From Plantago major (taxonomy: Eukaryota; Streptophyta; Magnoliopsida; Lamiales; Plantaginaceae), in contig CM048842.1 of NCBI GenBank assembly GCA_026545765.1, forward strand, positions 43,099,431-43,163,430: a stretch of 64,000 bases of DNA, written 5' to 3'. The notes under the pieces were generated by a model. The model did no database searches and was not told the origin of the DNA. It saw only the letters and a list, made by a program, of their open reading frames with translations. The translations under genes were made by a program, and so were the position numbers. Of the stretch, positions 43,823-54,949 are shown one piece after another (within the stretch, counting starts at the first letter, position 1; every line of letters starts with the position of its first letter).

Positions 43823-44080
43823 TATATACAAGATCAAGACCAGAACGTAGAAGAATGAAGAAAGTATAGAGCAATAGTGCAATCATATACATCATTCTCT
43901 CTTTACTTGAAAACCGTATTTGCTAGTCTTTGGTGTTACTATTGGATCGGGTGTGTGATCTCGGTCATCTAGGTGTGTCCAGATTAGTAACATTAGAATA
44001 GGTGTTTCTATTCTGATTAGCTTTGTAGTTTAAGCTTTTCTCATATAAAAGTCTTAAATCTAATTTTTGCAAATCCCCTC
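43823..44080. other. Short interval, nothing recognised
   Basis: Moderately AT-rich DNA between an LTR start and a poly(T) run. No open frame or known motif stands out. Confidence 0.4.
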
Positions 44081-44730
44081 TTTTTTTTTTTTTTTTTTTT
44101 TGGGACAATTTTCTACGATTTATTGAAAGCGTTAAAAGGATTCACGGGGGTTTATAAGAACCCGTGTACATTTCTGAACCAGTGCAAGAGCCGAATTGAA
44201 CTAGTACTACTACAAAATAAACTAGAATCCAAAAAGTCAAAACTACTAAAACATTAACCAAATTAAGTACTTTGGGTTTTCTATAATCCAGTAAAAGGGT
44301 CATTTCTGCATCCAGACATTCTTTTTGATTTCCAAACCAAGCTTGCTGTAAGTCTATTTCTTCTTTCATGCTGCTCTTCTATGTTCTTTGAATTATGCCT
44401 TGCCTTTTGGTACCAATTCTTGATAATCATCAGTTCACAAATCACAACTGCCCAGATTTCCTCCTAACAGCTTTGAGGACAGGAAGAGAGGAAGAGTAAG
44501 GTGTTTTCCTGGAATTCTTGGTGGTTCTTTCAACTTTTTGTTTTCCAGGAAGGTGTGGAGGAAGGACTAGTGGCTCGGTTATTTGTACCTCTAATAATGG
44601 AGCATCCTGCACCAACAATCCGACTTCATTTGAAGACAATTCAATAGTTTCCATCCTTGTAGTATTTGTAAATCCTCTTTCAAATAGTGGATATTTTGCG
44701 TATGACTCGATGAGTATATTCATATACCTG
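44081..44730 (-). pseudogene. Unrecognised poly(A)-ended sequence (retroposed transcript or 3' end of a gene)
   Basis: Read on the minus strand, it ends with AATAAA (plus 44119-44124), 17 bases before a 21-base A-run (T-run 44081-44101), the signature of a polyadenylated transcript copied into DNA. Frames upstream include a 94-residue stretch (MNILIESYAKYPLFERGF...VLKAVRRKSGQL, 44723-44442) and a hydrophobic one (VLVVLTFWILVYFVVVLVQF, 44369-44142). The first is preceded by an acceptor-like TTTCTAACAG at about 44730, which argues for a genuine exon rather than a fully processed copy. I do not recognise the protein. Confidence 0.35.
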
Positions 44731-46166
44731 TTAGAAATTATTTTATGTGCTGGAGTGTTTTATTCCACCGTGCATTTCTGATTGTTTTAGTTGTTCGTCA
44801 GTCACTGTTACATCAACTGTTATACCAACATTGGTATTAACAGTAGTGTATCAGTAAAGAAGAAGTACAAGTCCAGGTCTTCACCTTCTTTCAGAATTTC
44901 CGATTTCTCTCTCTTTCTCTGATATGGTTATTGAGCAGTTCTCTCTTGTTCTTTCATAACACTCTTCTGATGATCCGATCAATTCACAAGGCAAATCGTC
45001 TTAAATTAGTTTCATATGTTTCTCCGCCTACCAACTGGTTGTTATAATGCACGAATGAACAACTGAGTTGACTTTGTCATAATATTTGTGTTTTTGTTTA
45101 ATTCTTTGGTGATTTGCCTCGTCTACTGTAATCATCTTTAAACAATGAGATAGATTATTCTTTGTTTTCTGTTTGAATTGTGTTTGATTTCGTTTTATGA
45201 TCATTTTAAGTACGAGTGACTTGACTTGATTCTGGCAACTGATTATGGATGTTCGAGAGCGCTTTACTCCAAGCGGACTCTAACTTCGATTTCGCTACAG
45301 CCTTAGGGAGAGCATCGATGTTGTTTTATATATCATGAAGCTTATATAGTAGCAGATGACGTTGCCAAAAGAGGCAGTCGACTCGTTCCATTCCATTCTT
45401 TATAGTGTTCTTTTACTTGTAAAGAATGGGTTACTCTATAAACATATTAAGAATACCAGACCATGACTGAAACTTTGAGAAGAAAAAGGCAACAAATATG
45501 GGGCTGTAACTGTAAACGAAATGCTGATGTACACCCTATGGGGAACTTTTGAATGTAAAAAGAGTTTCATAGTGCCTTGGTACAGGAGAATATATGCCTT
45601 GGTCGATTAGGTTTGGTATAGAATTAAAATCTTAAGTTAAATATTTAGCTTTTTTTAACCCAGTTTTCTGAATTTTAGTTGTTACCTAAACAACCTCTTA
45701 ATTCTCAACAGTTTCAGCAGGTGATTACTGTCTAGCATACTGAATTGATACATATAACTCCTCCGGGTTTGTAATTAGATGCTAGGAACCCAATCTCTTT
45801 GACAGGAAAGAGATCGACTGTACTACTGCCAAACATAGTACTCGAGTAAAAGTTTCATGGCGAACACTTAACCCTCAAATATACCAATCACATTTCAGTA
45901 TCGTAAGAAAATCTGTTTATCGTCAATATACAATCAAAGCAAGAAACTTTTACATGAGGACATCTATGATATAAGCAGAATCTATTTCCAAAACTGTTAA
46001 CACATACAACTCTTATTTCAAGTTCTGTAAGGGAGCAGCACAACACAGAACGTTATACACAATGCAACAAGTTGGTAAAAGAAACTTGTAATATAATTTA
46101 TTGATTCAACGCCAAGAAGAATATAGAACCTTTAAATCCTAGATTCTTGCATTGCTCAAGGCTCTG
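44731..46166. other. Intergenic region downstream of MAX2
   Basis: No gene recognised. The part next to 46166 is presumably MAX2 3' untranslated sequence. A small hairpin is visible: CCATTCTTTA (45393-45402) with TAAAGAATGG (45420-45429). Confidence 0.4.
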
Positions 46167-48344
46167 TCAGTCAGAAATCACACGCCTATTAAGAGCAGTC
46201 TCAAAGCGGCTACACGAGTCAGGTCTCATCTCGGTGCTCATATCATTCTCAGGTGCCGGATAATAGTCTTCCCTCAGCTGAACATCCCTTATACCAGGAA
46301 TCCCAAGAAAGAACATCATGAAATGCTCGTGCGCTGTTCCATGGATGAAGAGCTTCCTTATTGCAACACATCCTTGCAACAAGCCAGCTGCCGGAAGTGT
46401 CAAGCTTCTCTGATTAACATCACGATCTTGTGGAGGCCAGTAATCCAGCTCTTTTAGATTCAGATGCCCAATACCAAATAGGTAGAACCTTTCCCAGAGG
46501 CTCAAATCCATCTGCCCAGAGGGAGCCGTATGAGCATATCCAATTGTTTCACCACAATCCAAGTGCATCCTTGTTAGCCGAGGGTACTTAACAAGAACGT
46601 TTAGCCCAAATTCACGCTTTGAGGGCTTGGAGAGCTCTCTACAATCTCCCTCAACCTTGATTCGTATTTCCTCCAAATTGGGACAATTCTCGAGCCCCGA
46701 AGATTCAAGAGGCGTCAGAAACTGCCCGGCGGCTATCCAGAGTGAAAGATACTGCAACCTTTCCCATGTTCTCTCATCAAATGCAAATCCATTTCCATTT
46801 CCATACCCATTGTCATTCAAATCAAATCCATTGCAACCAGAATTAAGATCATATCCATTGTAACCAGAATTAAGATCATAAGAGTATTTACATCTCTTGC
46901 TTGCATTATTCATCTCATCATAATCATAACTACTAGAGTTAAAGGATACCTCACTTTGATCCAAGCGATTGAGGTCAAAACCACCAACCCCATCAAGATT
47001 TTCCAGCTCTTCAGGGGACTCCCAGACACAATCAATATGAAGCCTCTCTATCTGATTCTGTAGCGGCTCCAACGCCTTCAACGAAGAAGCAGCGCCAAGA
47101 TTCTTACAACACCTAATCTTCACATCAATTAAAGTCTTTTGAAGTAAACAAGCAAAAGTCCTCATCCCTCTCATGGTAATATTCTTGCAACCATGAATTT
47201 CAAACTTCTTTAAACTACAACACCCTCTCCCAATCCCGATCAATCCCATATCTGTCAGATCACCCACATTCCTAATCGACAACGATTCCAGCCGCTGGCA
47301 TACCGCAACTCCATCCAACTCCGTCTCAACTGGCAACGAAACTCCATGAAACTGGCCTAACTTAACACTCCTAAGCCTCAAACATTTCGAATGTAGCACC
47401 TCCAAAGCTGGACCACTGTCTCTGACATTGTTACAAAGATCTAAAACCAGATCCTCCAACAAAGGAAGCCCAGAAAACACCTCAATCAGAGTTGCTACGT
47501 TAATCCGCGCATCCTCCTGCGTAAACCCCTCATCCTCCGCATCACCTCTCAGATTCAACAAAGCCGCAGTATCAGCCAAATGAAGAACCACAATCTTAGA
47601 ACAATTCGTTGATATAGATAACAACGCCTCATCTCCCACAAACCCAATATACCTCGGATCAAACATACACGCAGCACGAAACTCAACCAAATTGGGGCAG
47701 GCTTTGGTGATCACCTTAATCTCCTCCGACTTAAAACCTTCCGAAAACGAGGGGTTTAAGAGATTGATCTTCGTCAAATTCAAAGCAACATTCGAATTCG
47801 ACTGAAGAGCAGGCGGAACATCCTCCGTCCAGCAGTAAAACGAAGATAGATCGAGTGAATTGAGCTTTCCACAAGCCGCAAACACAACCTTAAGCTCATC
47901 GCCTGGATTCGCACACTGCGGCCGCTGATGCCACCTGACGAGCTTAAGGTGTTTGATGTTTTGCCACTGAGACAGCAAAAGCTGAATCGTAGCTATGTTT
48001 CTGGCATAGAAAGTGAGAGATGTGATCGCTGGAAAGGAGCGGTGGAGTAAATAGGCGGTGAGTTCAGGGTCGGTGGAGGAGGTGAGAGGGTGGCCCCACG
48101 GGGAGAGGAGAGAGATGTCGAGATCGGAGATGGCGGAGAAGGAAGCTGGCATCATGAAGAGGTCACGGAGGTTTCCGCGGAGTGTGATGGAGGAGCGAGT
48201 GGAGCGCTCGAGGTAGTACCATTTCCGGCAGACTAAGGCGGTGGAGTTGCGGCTGCGAGGGGAGGATACGGCGGCGATTATGTTGGATAGGATCACATCG
48301 GGGAGGTCGTCGATGGTGGTGGCGGGGAAGGTGGGAGCAGACAT
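46167..48344 (-). CDS. MAX2: F-box/LRR protein MAX2 (strigolactone and karrikin signalling)
   Basis: Intact single-exon gene of 725 residues, close to MAX2/D3 of other plants (about 690-730). MAX2 is the substrate adaptor of an SCF ubiquitin ligase; with the receptors D14 or KAI2 it targets SMXL repressors for degradation in the nucleus, controlling branching, germination and seedling light responses. The F-box is at residues about 10-55 (DDLPDVILSNI, STALVCRKWYYLERSTRS), followed by leucine-rich repeats with diagnostic phrases LSPWGHPL, SSFYCWTEDVPP, ACMFDPRYIGFVGDEAL, GDLTDMGLIGIGRGCCSLK, ERLHIDCVWESPEE, LDYWPPQDRDVNQRSL and LFIHGTAHEHF. It ends with the conserved REDYYPAPENDMSTEMR and a C-terminal helix ending RRVISD. 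ATG 48342-48344 is chosen; the frame stays open 59 codons further up but that part is repetitive and not MAX2-like. Residues about 450-520 contain an unusual DLN-rich repeat. The only clearly functional large gene here. Confidence 0.96.
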   Translation of the reverse strand: MSAPTFPATTIDDLPDVILSNIIAAVSSPRSRNSTALVCRKWYYLERSTRSSITLRGNLRDLFMMPASFSAISDLDISLLSPWGHPLTSSTDPELTAYLLHRSFPAITSLTFYARNIATIQLLLSQWQNIKHLKLVRWHQRPQCANPGDELKVVFAACGKLNSLDLSSFYCWTEDVPPALQSNSNVALNLTKINLLNPSFSEGFKSEEIKVITKACPNLVEFRAACMFDPRYIGFVGDEALLSISTNCSKIVVLHLADTAALLNLRGDAEDEGFTQEDARINVATLIEVFSGLPLLEDLVLDLCNNVRDSGPALEVLHSKCLRLRSVKLGQFHGVSLPVETELDGVAVCQRLESLSIRNVGDLTDMGLIGIGRGCCSLKKFEIHGCKNITMRGMRTFACLLQKTLIDVKIRCCKNLGAASSLKALEPLQNQIERLHIDCVWESPEELENLDGVGGFDLNRLDQSEVSFNSSSYDYDEMNNASKRCKYSYDLNSGYNGYDLNSGCNGFDLNDNGYGNGNGFAFDERTWERLQYLSLWIAAGQFLTPLESSGLENCPNLEEIRIKVEGDCRELSKPSKREFGLNVLVKYPRLTRMHLDCGETIGYAHTAPSGQMDLSLWERFYLFGIGHLNLKELDYWPPQDRDVNQRSLTLPAAGLLQGCVAIRKLFIHGTAHEHFMMFFLGIPGIRDVQLREDYYPAPENDMSTEMRPDSCSRFETALNRRVISD

Positions 48345-48424
48345 GGTGGTACGGTGTCGTTTTGGTGTGGATGGGGTTTTGGATCGGATGATGATGATGG
48401 TGAAGGAGGACAAGTAGATGATGG

Positions 48425-48480
48425 TGGATAAATACAGATGAATGAATGGATAGATAGATGGATTGATTGATTGATTGGGA
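48425..48480 (-). repeat. Tetranucleotide repeat in the MAX2 5' leader
   Basis: Plus strand: gatgaatgaatggatagatagatgg followed by attgattgattgattgg, i.e. several four-base repeats within 150 bases upstream of the MAX2 ATG. Length variation here could affect the leader. Confidence 0.6.
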
Positions 48481-48544
48481 GAGAGATTGTAATATCTTCG
48501 TTTTATTTCTATTTCGCCCAATAAGTTTCCCTATTGCTACATAC

Positions 48545-49229
48545 TACCCCCATACTTTGTTCTTCTTCACTTGTAAACTTGTAGTTAGGCTCTGTTCTCT
48601 AAATCTGAAAAATCATTAACTTCAGTTTTATTCAGATTTGTTTAGTTGTTTTTTATATTAACAATTAGTTCAGTTCAGTTCAACTTAGTTTTCTTCAGTT
48701 CAGACGAAAATAACAGAGCTTTAATAACTTAATCCCCAATGTCATGACATATTTTGACTCATGAGGTGAATTGTATGTCCAAGGTATCCACATATATTTG
48801 TCAGAACAAGTTAAAATCCTTACACTACTACTCCATAATTCATTTACTATAAAAATTCGTTGTGAGAGATGGTCTGAGTGTTTGGCTCGACTCAAGTTCA
48901 GAGCAAACACTCGGGATATCTCCTACATATGAAATTTAGATGACATCTTTACCTACAAACATTATTTATATATATATATATCTTCAAATGCCATATATTG
49001 AATATACTTTCATGCATTATTAACCATATAATACTTGTAGTTATACGTACAATTTAATATGTGATTTTGACCACATTTTTTATGGACCAAATTTTACGAG
49101 AGACAATCTTTCAAACATCACATATTTTATTACAAACATCGCATATTTAGCAACAAACGTCACATGTTTAGAAATGTAAACAAGTATCATGCATTTTTAT
49201 TATATACAAAATGTTTGAAATTAAACATA
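48545..49229. other. Upstream region of MAX2 with a duplicated block
   Basis: Holds the presumed MAX2 promoter (no clear TATA box seen), a cagttcagttcagttcaa simple repeat (about 48669-48688), and copy 1 of a block (48800-48964) that recurs at 50788-51225. No gene. Confidence 0.45.
48800..48964 (+). repeat. Intergenic duplicated block, copy 1 (empty MITE site)
   Basis: gtcagaacaagtta...ccttacactactactccataattcatt...gagagatggtctgagtgtttggctcgactcaag...cactcgggatatctc...tttagatgacatcttta. It matches copy 2 near-perfectly except that copy 2 has a MITE inserted after ggatatctc. Confidence 0.8.
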
Positions 49230-49490
49230 TGCCGCATGTTTAGTATACAATTTAAACGGACTAGTCGTCCGTTTAAAATATTTCAGTAAAAAATTGAACT
49301 AATTTTTTTCTCTACTAAACAACCATCTTTATTTTTGTACCCTATTCTTACTTTCTGTTTACTTTTTCAATCAAACTGACAATCTTAAACCAATGAAACA
49401 AATTTAAACCAATCACATAACTTTAAATAATATCAATCACATCACTTTATTCTTACACACATCCTATATAGCAACTCTATAAACTCTACC
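49230..49490 (+). repeat. Direct duplication, first unit
   Basis: Shares with 49520-49780 a run of phrases: ctactaaacaa, ccctattcttactttc / ccctactcttactttc, caatcaaact(g/a)acaatc, ttaaa(c/t)caatcaa, cacatcactttattcttacac, cctatata(g/a)caac. It is AT-rich and non-coding. Confidence 0.6.
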
Positions 49491-49491
49491 A

Positions 49492-49886
49492 GCCTGTTTG
49501 GTATACAACTAAAACATACTATTCCTCCGTTAAAATGTTTCAGGGTATTGTTTTGTATCTTCTATAGTAAAAAAATTTAATTTTTCCCCTACTAAACAAT
49601 CATCAATCTCTTTCTACCCTACTCTTACTTTCCAATCAAACTAACAATCATAAACAAATAAAAAAACATTTAAATCAATCAAATAACCTTAAAAATTATC
49701 AAACACATCAGTTCCTTCTTACACACATCACTTTATTCTTACACATCACCCTATATAACAACCCTAAAAACCCTATAAATTTTTAACTATATTCCAAACA
49801 CCATTTTTATAACTCACTTTTAACTCAATTACTATTTATCAACTAAATTCTTTTAACTCACTTTTTTAACTCTATACCAAACAGGC
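49492..49886. mobile_element. MITE-like element with GCCTGTTTGGTAT inverted ends
   Basis: GCCTGTTTGGTAT (49492-49504) is exactly inverted as ATACCAAACAGGC (49874-49886), giving a 395-bp element with 13-bp terminal repeats. I see no convincing target duplication. The interior holds the second unit of the 49230-49490 duplication and several aactcactttt repeats. Confidence 0.45.
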
Positions 49887-50348
49887 AGTACACATTTTTT
49901 AACTCTATTACCAACACTATTTTTTGTAACTCACATTTAATTCAGTTACTATTCATGAACCAAATTTTTTACTTAACTCACTTTTTTGAACACTAACCAA
50001 ACATCCAGATGATGTTTGTAGTTAAATATATAACCTTAAATTGGTCTCTTGGTTGACAATATCTCGTAAAAGTTTGTATTTTTATCTCGATAAACTGAGC
50101 TGCACAAATAGCCAGGATTATTGTGCTGACAAATTGACTCAAAACTCGTTGATTAAGCAGAATACTGAGAATTGATGGATCAAGATTCGTTGAATCACAA
50201 GAATACCGAAAATTGACAGATTTGGAGGAACCCTCAAATTTTCATATAATATCTCAGAACTCATCTTTTTGATAAAACAATGAACATATACTTAAGTAGT
50301 AAAAAACTCTTAACCAACTCCTAATCAACTATGACCTCCTAACCAATA

Positions 50349-50550
50349 AGTGATACTTTTTTTTTTTTTTAAGATAAAATATAACAATTACAATTACAAT
50401 ATTTAGCATAGGACAAATTTTTTCATTAATAAATCTCTAATAACCATTCATTCTCTATACAGAGAGATTAATAACTCATTTCGGGGATCAAACCCGTGAC
50501 CTCTTAGGTACGGAGTGTCTCGGCTTGCCACTCGAGTACAAACACTTACT
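50349..50550 (-). mobile_element. tRNA-derived SINE
   Basis: On the minus strand it starts with a tRNA-like head: A-box-like TACTCGAGTGGCAAGCCG and a good B box GGTTTGATCCC (plus 50484-50494). After about 150 bases it ends in an A-rich tail (T-run at about 50349-50362 on plus). It has the length and layout of a plant SINE. Target duplications are not clear. Confidence 0.6.
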
Positions 50551-50787
50551 TCTAGTTAACAACATAATCCTAAATATATTCTAACTAATATTTACATAAT
50601 CTAACACGGAGCCTAACATAAATCTGTTTGGACCGCATCAACTTATCAGCTACCAGCTACCTTATCTGCTAATTTTGTTAAAAAGAGTACATGAGAAATT
50701 AGATACAAAAAGTAAGAGGCACTGAAAACACTGGTGAATATGTCCCATAAACTCAAAGTAGCTATCCAGATATATTAGTTCGTTCAT

Positions 50788-51225
50788 GTCAGAACAAGTT
50801 AACAACTTAAAATCCTTACACTACTACTCCATAATTCATTTCCTATAAAAATTTATTGTGAGAGATGGTCTGAGTGTTTGGCTCGACTCAAGTTCATACC
50901 CAAACACTCGGGATATCTCTTACTTTATACTCTCTCCGTTCCATAGATTTCTTTCCATTTTTTCATTTTGGGCGTTCCATTAAAAACTTTCAATTTCTTT
51001 TTATGGAAACCCACTATCTCCATTATTAATATTTTAATCTTTATCTTTCATACTTTTTCAATTCTCTTTCTTACTTTTTACTATACACTTACTACTTTAT
51101 CTATATAAACCCATTTTTTACTCAAATTTCTTAAAATTTGTGCAAAAATAAAATGGAAAGAAATTGGTGGAATGGAGGGAGTATTAGATTTAGATGACAT
51201 CTTTAACTACAAACATTATATTTTC
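50788..51225 (+). repeat. Intergenic duplicated block, copy 2 (with MITE)
   Basis: Same block as 48800-48964, interrupted by the Stowaway-like MITE at 50930-51181 and resuming with tagatttagatgacatcttta. Confidence 0.8.
50930..51181. mobile_element. Stowaway-like MITE
   Basis: 252 bp flanked by TA (50928-50929 and 51182-51183). It begins CTCTCTCCGTTCC and ends GGAATGGAGGGAG; the inverted ends extend about 30 bases (ttctttccatttt / aaaatggaaagaa). CTCCCTCCGT ends with TA duplication are diagnostic of Stowaway (Tc1/mariner) MITEs. The other copy of the surrounding block lacks it. Confidence 0.85.
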
Positions 51226-51376
51226 GTATATGTCCAATTTTAGTCCTCCGTTAGTCAAACTTAACGCAACCGTTAATTTTGACCGAATTAATGAGAATTA
51301 GCGTGAATTAGTAGATTTTTCGTCAAGTCGTTGCGTGAACTACATGCGCTCTTAGTAAAATATTAATAAATTTTAA
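51226..51376. other. Short interval before Helitron copy 1
   Basis: No gene seen; contains cgttagtcaaacttaacgcaaccgttaa. It ends with A at 51376, the left flank of the Helitron. Confidence 0.4.
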
Positions 51377-52639
51377 TCTATATATCTATGAATTGAAAAA
51401 GTTATATAGACTTCCTATTGGTCCATTTGTCATGCTGAGGTGGCACAATCCTCCATTCTGATTTCCAGAACAATTAGTAAGGGCAATCTGGTCCATTCAA
51501 ATATTTCCTTAAGTGTATATTTCACTGTTATTTTTGGTATGTTGACTACATATAGTTTTTATTAAATGTAATATAACTTTATCTACAAAAATCCGAAAAA
51601 TATTTTGAACATATATTTGAATTTGTCGTGACAAGACGAATCCATAGACACCAATCTTGAATACTATTATTAATGCCCTTAAATAAATCATTTTATTCAC
51701 TAAAATAAGATATAAATTTAATAAATAAAATTAAATTAAATAATATAATTTTAAAAATAGAGAATTTATTAAATATTTAATGCCCCCCCCCCCCCCCCCC
51801 CATCTATTTATCAAGGATTTAATAAATTTTGATTTTACGGTTGATTCCACTTGGAGGGTTGGCAAAGTGTGAACATTAAAGAAGGTGAATACATGCCCAA
51901 TTACATTAGAAGCCATATGCAAAGCAGTCAAAAATCTTACAATGGTTCGAACTGAACAAAGTCGATCCTGAAGCTCGAGCTTTTGTATCATGAATGGCCA
52001 CAACATTATTTTTGGAATGAAAGAGAGAAGATATGGTCACAGAAAGACAAAAGCACAAAGTGTTGGTCGTATACATAATGTCAGCATTATTAATGGGAAC
52101 CAGTACTACATGGGACTCATGTTGAATCGTAAGAGGTGTGATTTGCTATGAGGATATCAGAACGGTCAATGGTGTTATATATGATTCATACAAGTCCGCA
52201 TGTGGTTCCTTAGGTCTTTTATTTGATGATAGGGAATAATTGACGCAAGTTACTACGCTTCTTCCCCTCATCTATTCTCAATGCTTCTATCTCACATCAT
52301 GTCAATTCCAAAGACGTTTGGTTGAAGAGATGATACTTCTTATCAGATGACCTATTGAATACCCAACACATGAGAAAAACAATCCAGGTACTAAAAACTA
52401 TGGTTCAATATTATTATTAGACACACTTAAACATATATTCTTTATTACATTCATATTTTGTATTACAATACAGAGATTACTTTTTCATACCCTGGTATGA
52501 AGGGCGTTCTCAAAATTAACCCCCATAGACTGAAAATCACGAATTACAAACAATTACATTTAGGTCCACTTTTGGGTTGACCAAACTCATTTTCCAAAAT
52601 TCAATTTTGAAAACCAAAAAGGGCATTAAATTTTAGGCT

Positions 52640-53090
52640 CCACCGGAGCTTCTGCTCCGCCTCCGCTGAAGCTCTGCCAGAAAGCCTCCAATTCTTTTTA
52701 AATAATAATTTAAAATGATATAAAGTCTAATTTTTGTTCTTTACAAATGAAACTAACCAATTTGCTTTCACATGAAGCCAATTAAATTAACATTGAAACT
52801 AATACTTACCGTTGAAACTAACACACATGTGAATTATGATGTTGGATTCAACTGAAACTAATGAAACTAACAACGTTAATGTTGAAACTGATACATTTTG
52901 TGCTAAAACTAACACCGGTGATGCTGAAACTAATACTGGTGATGCTTAAACTAATGAAACTAACATTATTGGCCGAGACGTGCTCCGCCAATGTATGGTG
53001 GAGCTCCGTCATAAAGTATCCAATTTAATTTTTTCTTTAAATAATAATTTAAAATGATATAGAGTTTAATTTTTATTTTTTTTACTTAAG
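52640..53090 (+). repeat. Flanking duplication and GAAACTAA array inside Helitron 1
   Basis: A unit with ctccgcc...gagctc...ccaatt...tttaaataataatttaaaatgatata(a/g)ag occurs at 52640-52740 and again at 52975-53085. Between them (52745-52965) about 12 irregular copies of gaaactaa(c/t) lie in phrases such as gttgaaactaatac and ggtgatgctgaaactaa. No coding sense found. Confidence 0.55.
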
Positions 53091-53409
53091 GCCTGTTTGG
53101 TTTAATCTTTTTGTGAGCAAACAAATGGAATTTTAGACCGAGAAGTAATTGTTAATCTATTAAGGTTTATTATGTAATTAGAGACGCTAATAGGGTAGTA
53201 AAAAGATATCTTCCCTACAATATGCATGTATAAAACTCACGGATGATCATATTAAAGATTTGTCTTTATTGGATTGAGAAACTTCTAAGATCAAACTACA
53301 GTTGTCTGACAATTTGAAGGTATCATATACCTTCAGATGGTAGTTCTACGAACCAATTCATAGTGGACGAGACGTCTAACGATAAAGATGCTGAGAGCGA
53401 ATAGTTCAA

Positions 53410-54650
53410 TTCGTTGTATCCACGATTGACTGGGGAGCAACATACAATCTACGAGAAGATAATCTCTTCTGGCAATTCGGGTACAGGTTGAGTGTTGTTC
53501 TTATGTGGATACGGAAGGATTGGGAAGACTTTTATATGGAGAACTTTATGCTCGGGATTGAGATCCAAAGGAGATATAGTTCTCCCATCGAGTGATATTG
53601 CATCACTATTGCTTCCAAGGGGTAATGCAGTTCATTCGAGATTCGACATACCACTTCATCATAATGAGAACTCAATATGCTAAAAAATTAGTGCTAATTC
53701 TGATGTTACAAAGTTATTAAGGCTTACCAAGCTTATTATGTGGGACGAGTCTCCTATGACGAATAACTTTTGCTTCGAGGCAGTTGATCGGAGCTTAAGA
53801 GATGCTATGCAGAGCTCTCATGACCCTTTTGGTGGCCTTGTGGTTGTTTTTTGTGGCGACTTCAGTCATATTCTTCTTGTGGTTCCTGGAGGGATCAGGT
53901 ACGATATAATTAATGCAATCATATGCTCATCCAAAATATAGGCAACCTGTGGAGTCCTCAATTTAACTAAAAACCTGAGGTTGCAGGTAAATTTTTTGTT
54001 TCAATATTTTTGTTTTGTTACATTATTAACTATAGACTTGATTAACATCAAATTTTACATCACATGCAGTCTAGAAATTCACCTGCCAAGGTAAACAAGA
54101 CCAGGTCATTTGGGTAGTGGATTTTACAAGTTAGTGATGGTGTTGCTGGTGAAAATAATGACGGTGAGGTTGATATAAAACTACCTGATGATCTACTCAT
54201 CGGAGAGGTAGGTGATCCTGTAAATACCATTGTTGACATTACGTACCTATCATTGTTAGAACACTTGGCCAATCCGTCACTAGATCCAAATTACATCATT
54301 AATCGAGCCATTCTTGCACCTACAAATGACATTGTTAATGAGATTAATGAGTACGTCATTTCCAAAATTCATGGTGAGTACGTTGAATATTTAAGCGTTG
54401 ATAGCTTGAGTAGAGTAGATGATGTATCTCTGAAGTGTTCACGGTTGAGTTTCTAAATAATATCAATTGTTCTGGATTCCCTAACCACATGATTGTTATT
54501 AATTAAGGTCGGTTGCATGATCATATTGTTGCGTAACATTGATCAGGCTTTCGAACTTTGCAATAGAACAAGGCTTATAGTAACAAATCTTAGGAAGCAT
54601 GTTACTGAGGAAAAGATGTTATCTGGAATGAATACCGGGAAAATGTATTA
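53410..54650 (+). pseudogene. Helitron PIF1-type helicase, decayed
   Basis: Frame pieces read LTGEQHTIYEKII, then FLCGYGRIGKTFIW (Walker A, normally GGTGKT, here GRIGKT), LPSSDIASLLLPRGNAVHSRF, LIMWDESPMTNNFCFEAVDR (Walker B DES), GGLVVVFCGDFSHILLVVPGG, VLNLTKNLRLQ, then ANPSLDPNYIINRAILAPTND and QAFELCNRTRLIVTNLRKHV. A likely intron lies at 53987-54069 (GTAAAT...ACATGCAG). In-frame stops occur at several points (for example after GNSGTG and before ATCGVLN), so it is a pseudogene. This is the helicase half of the RepHel transposase; the Rep half is missing from this copy. Confidence 0.85.
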
Positions 54651-54679
54651 ATACCTAGAATGATAATGAGTCCATCGAC

Positions 54680-54900
54680 GACACAAAATTCCCTATTCCA
54701 TATTCCCGTACCCGACCCATTACAAAACATGTGGGGTGGAACCTGATGATTTTAATGGGTTTTAACACGTACCTGCACCCCACCAACAATTAAAAAATCC
54801 GTACCCGTACCTAACCCGCAATTTAAACGGGTTCTAAGTCTGGAATACCTAGAACCCGAACCCAACCCGACGTTTTGAAAAAAATTTAAAACCGAAAAAA
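54680..54900 (+). repeat. ACCCG-rich repeat, left arm
   Basis: Dense in cccgtacccgaccc, acccgtacctaacccg and acccgaacccaacccgacg. The right counterpart at 58400-58610 has the inverted words (gggtcgggt, gggttcgggttggg), so the two bracket the minisatellite and Pack-hAT as the arms of a larger inverted-repeat element or array. Confidence 0.5.
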
Positions 54901-54949
54901 CAGTTTCCCTCATTTTTTTGTCGGGCCGGGGGGGGGGGGGGGACCCTAC

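Noticed and set aside
48345..48521. In-frame 59-residue N-terminal extension of MAX2
   Set aside because: It consists of repeats (Ser/Ile/Tyr-rich from tetranucleotide repeats) and MAX2 homology starts right after the ATG at 48344.
49230..49990. hAT identity for the GCCTGTTTGGTAT element
   Set aside because: Inverted ends are clear but no 8-base duplication is visible, so only a MITE-like call is kept.
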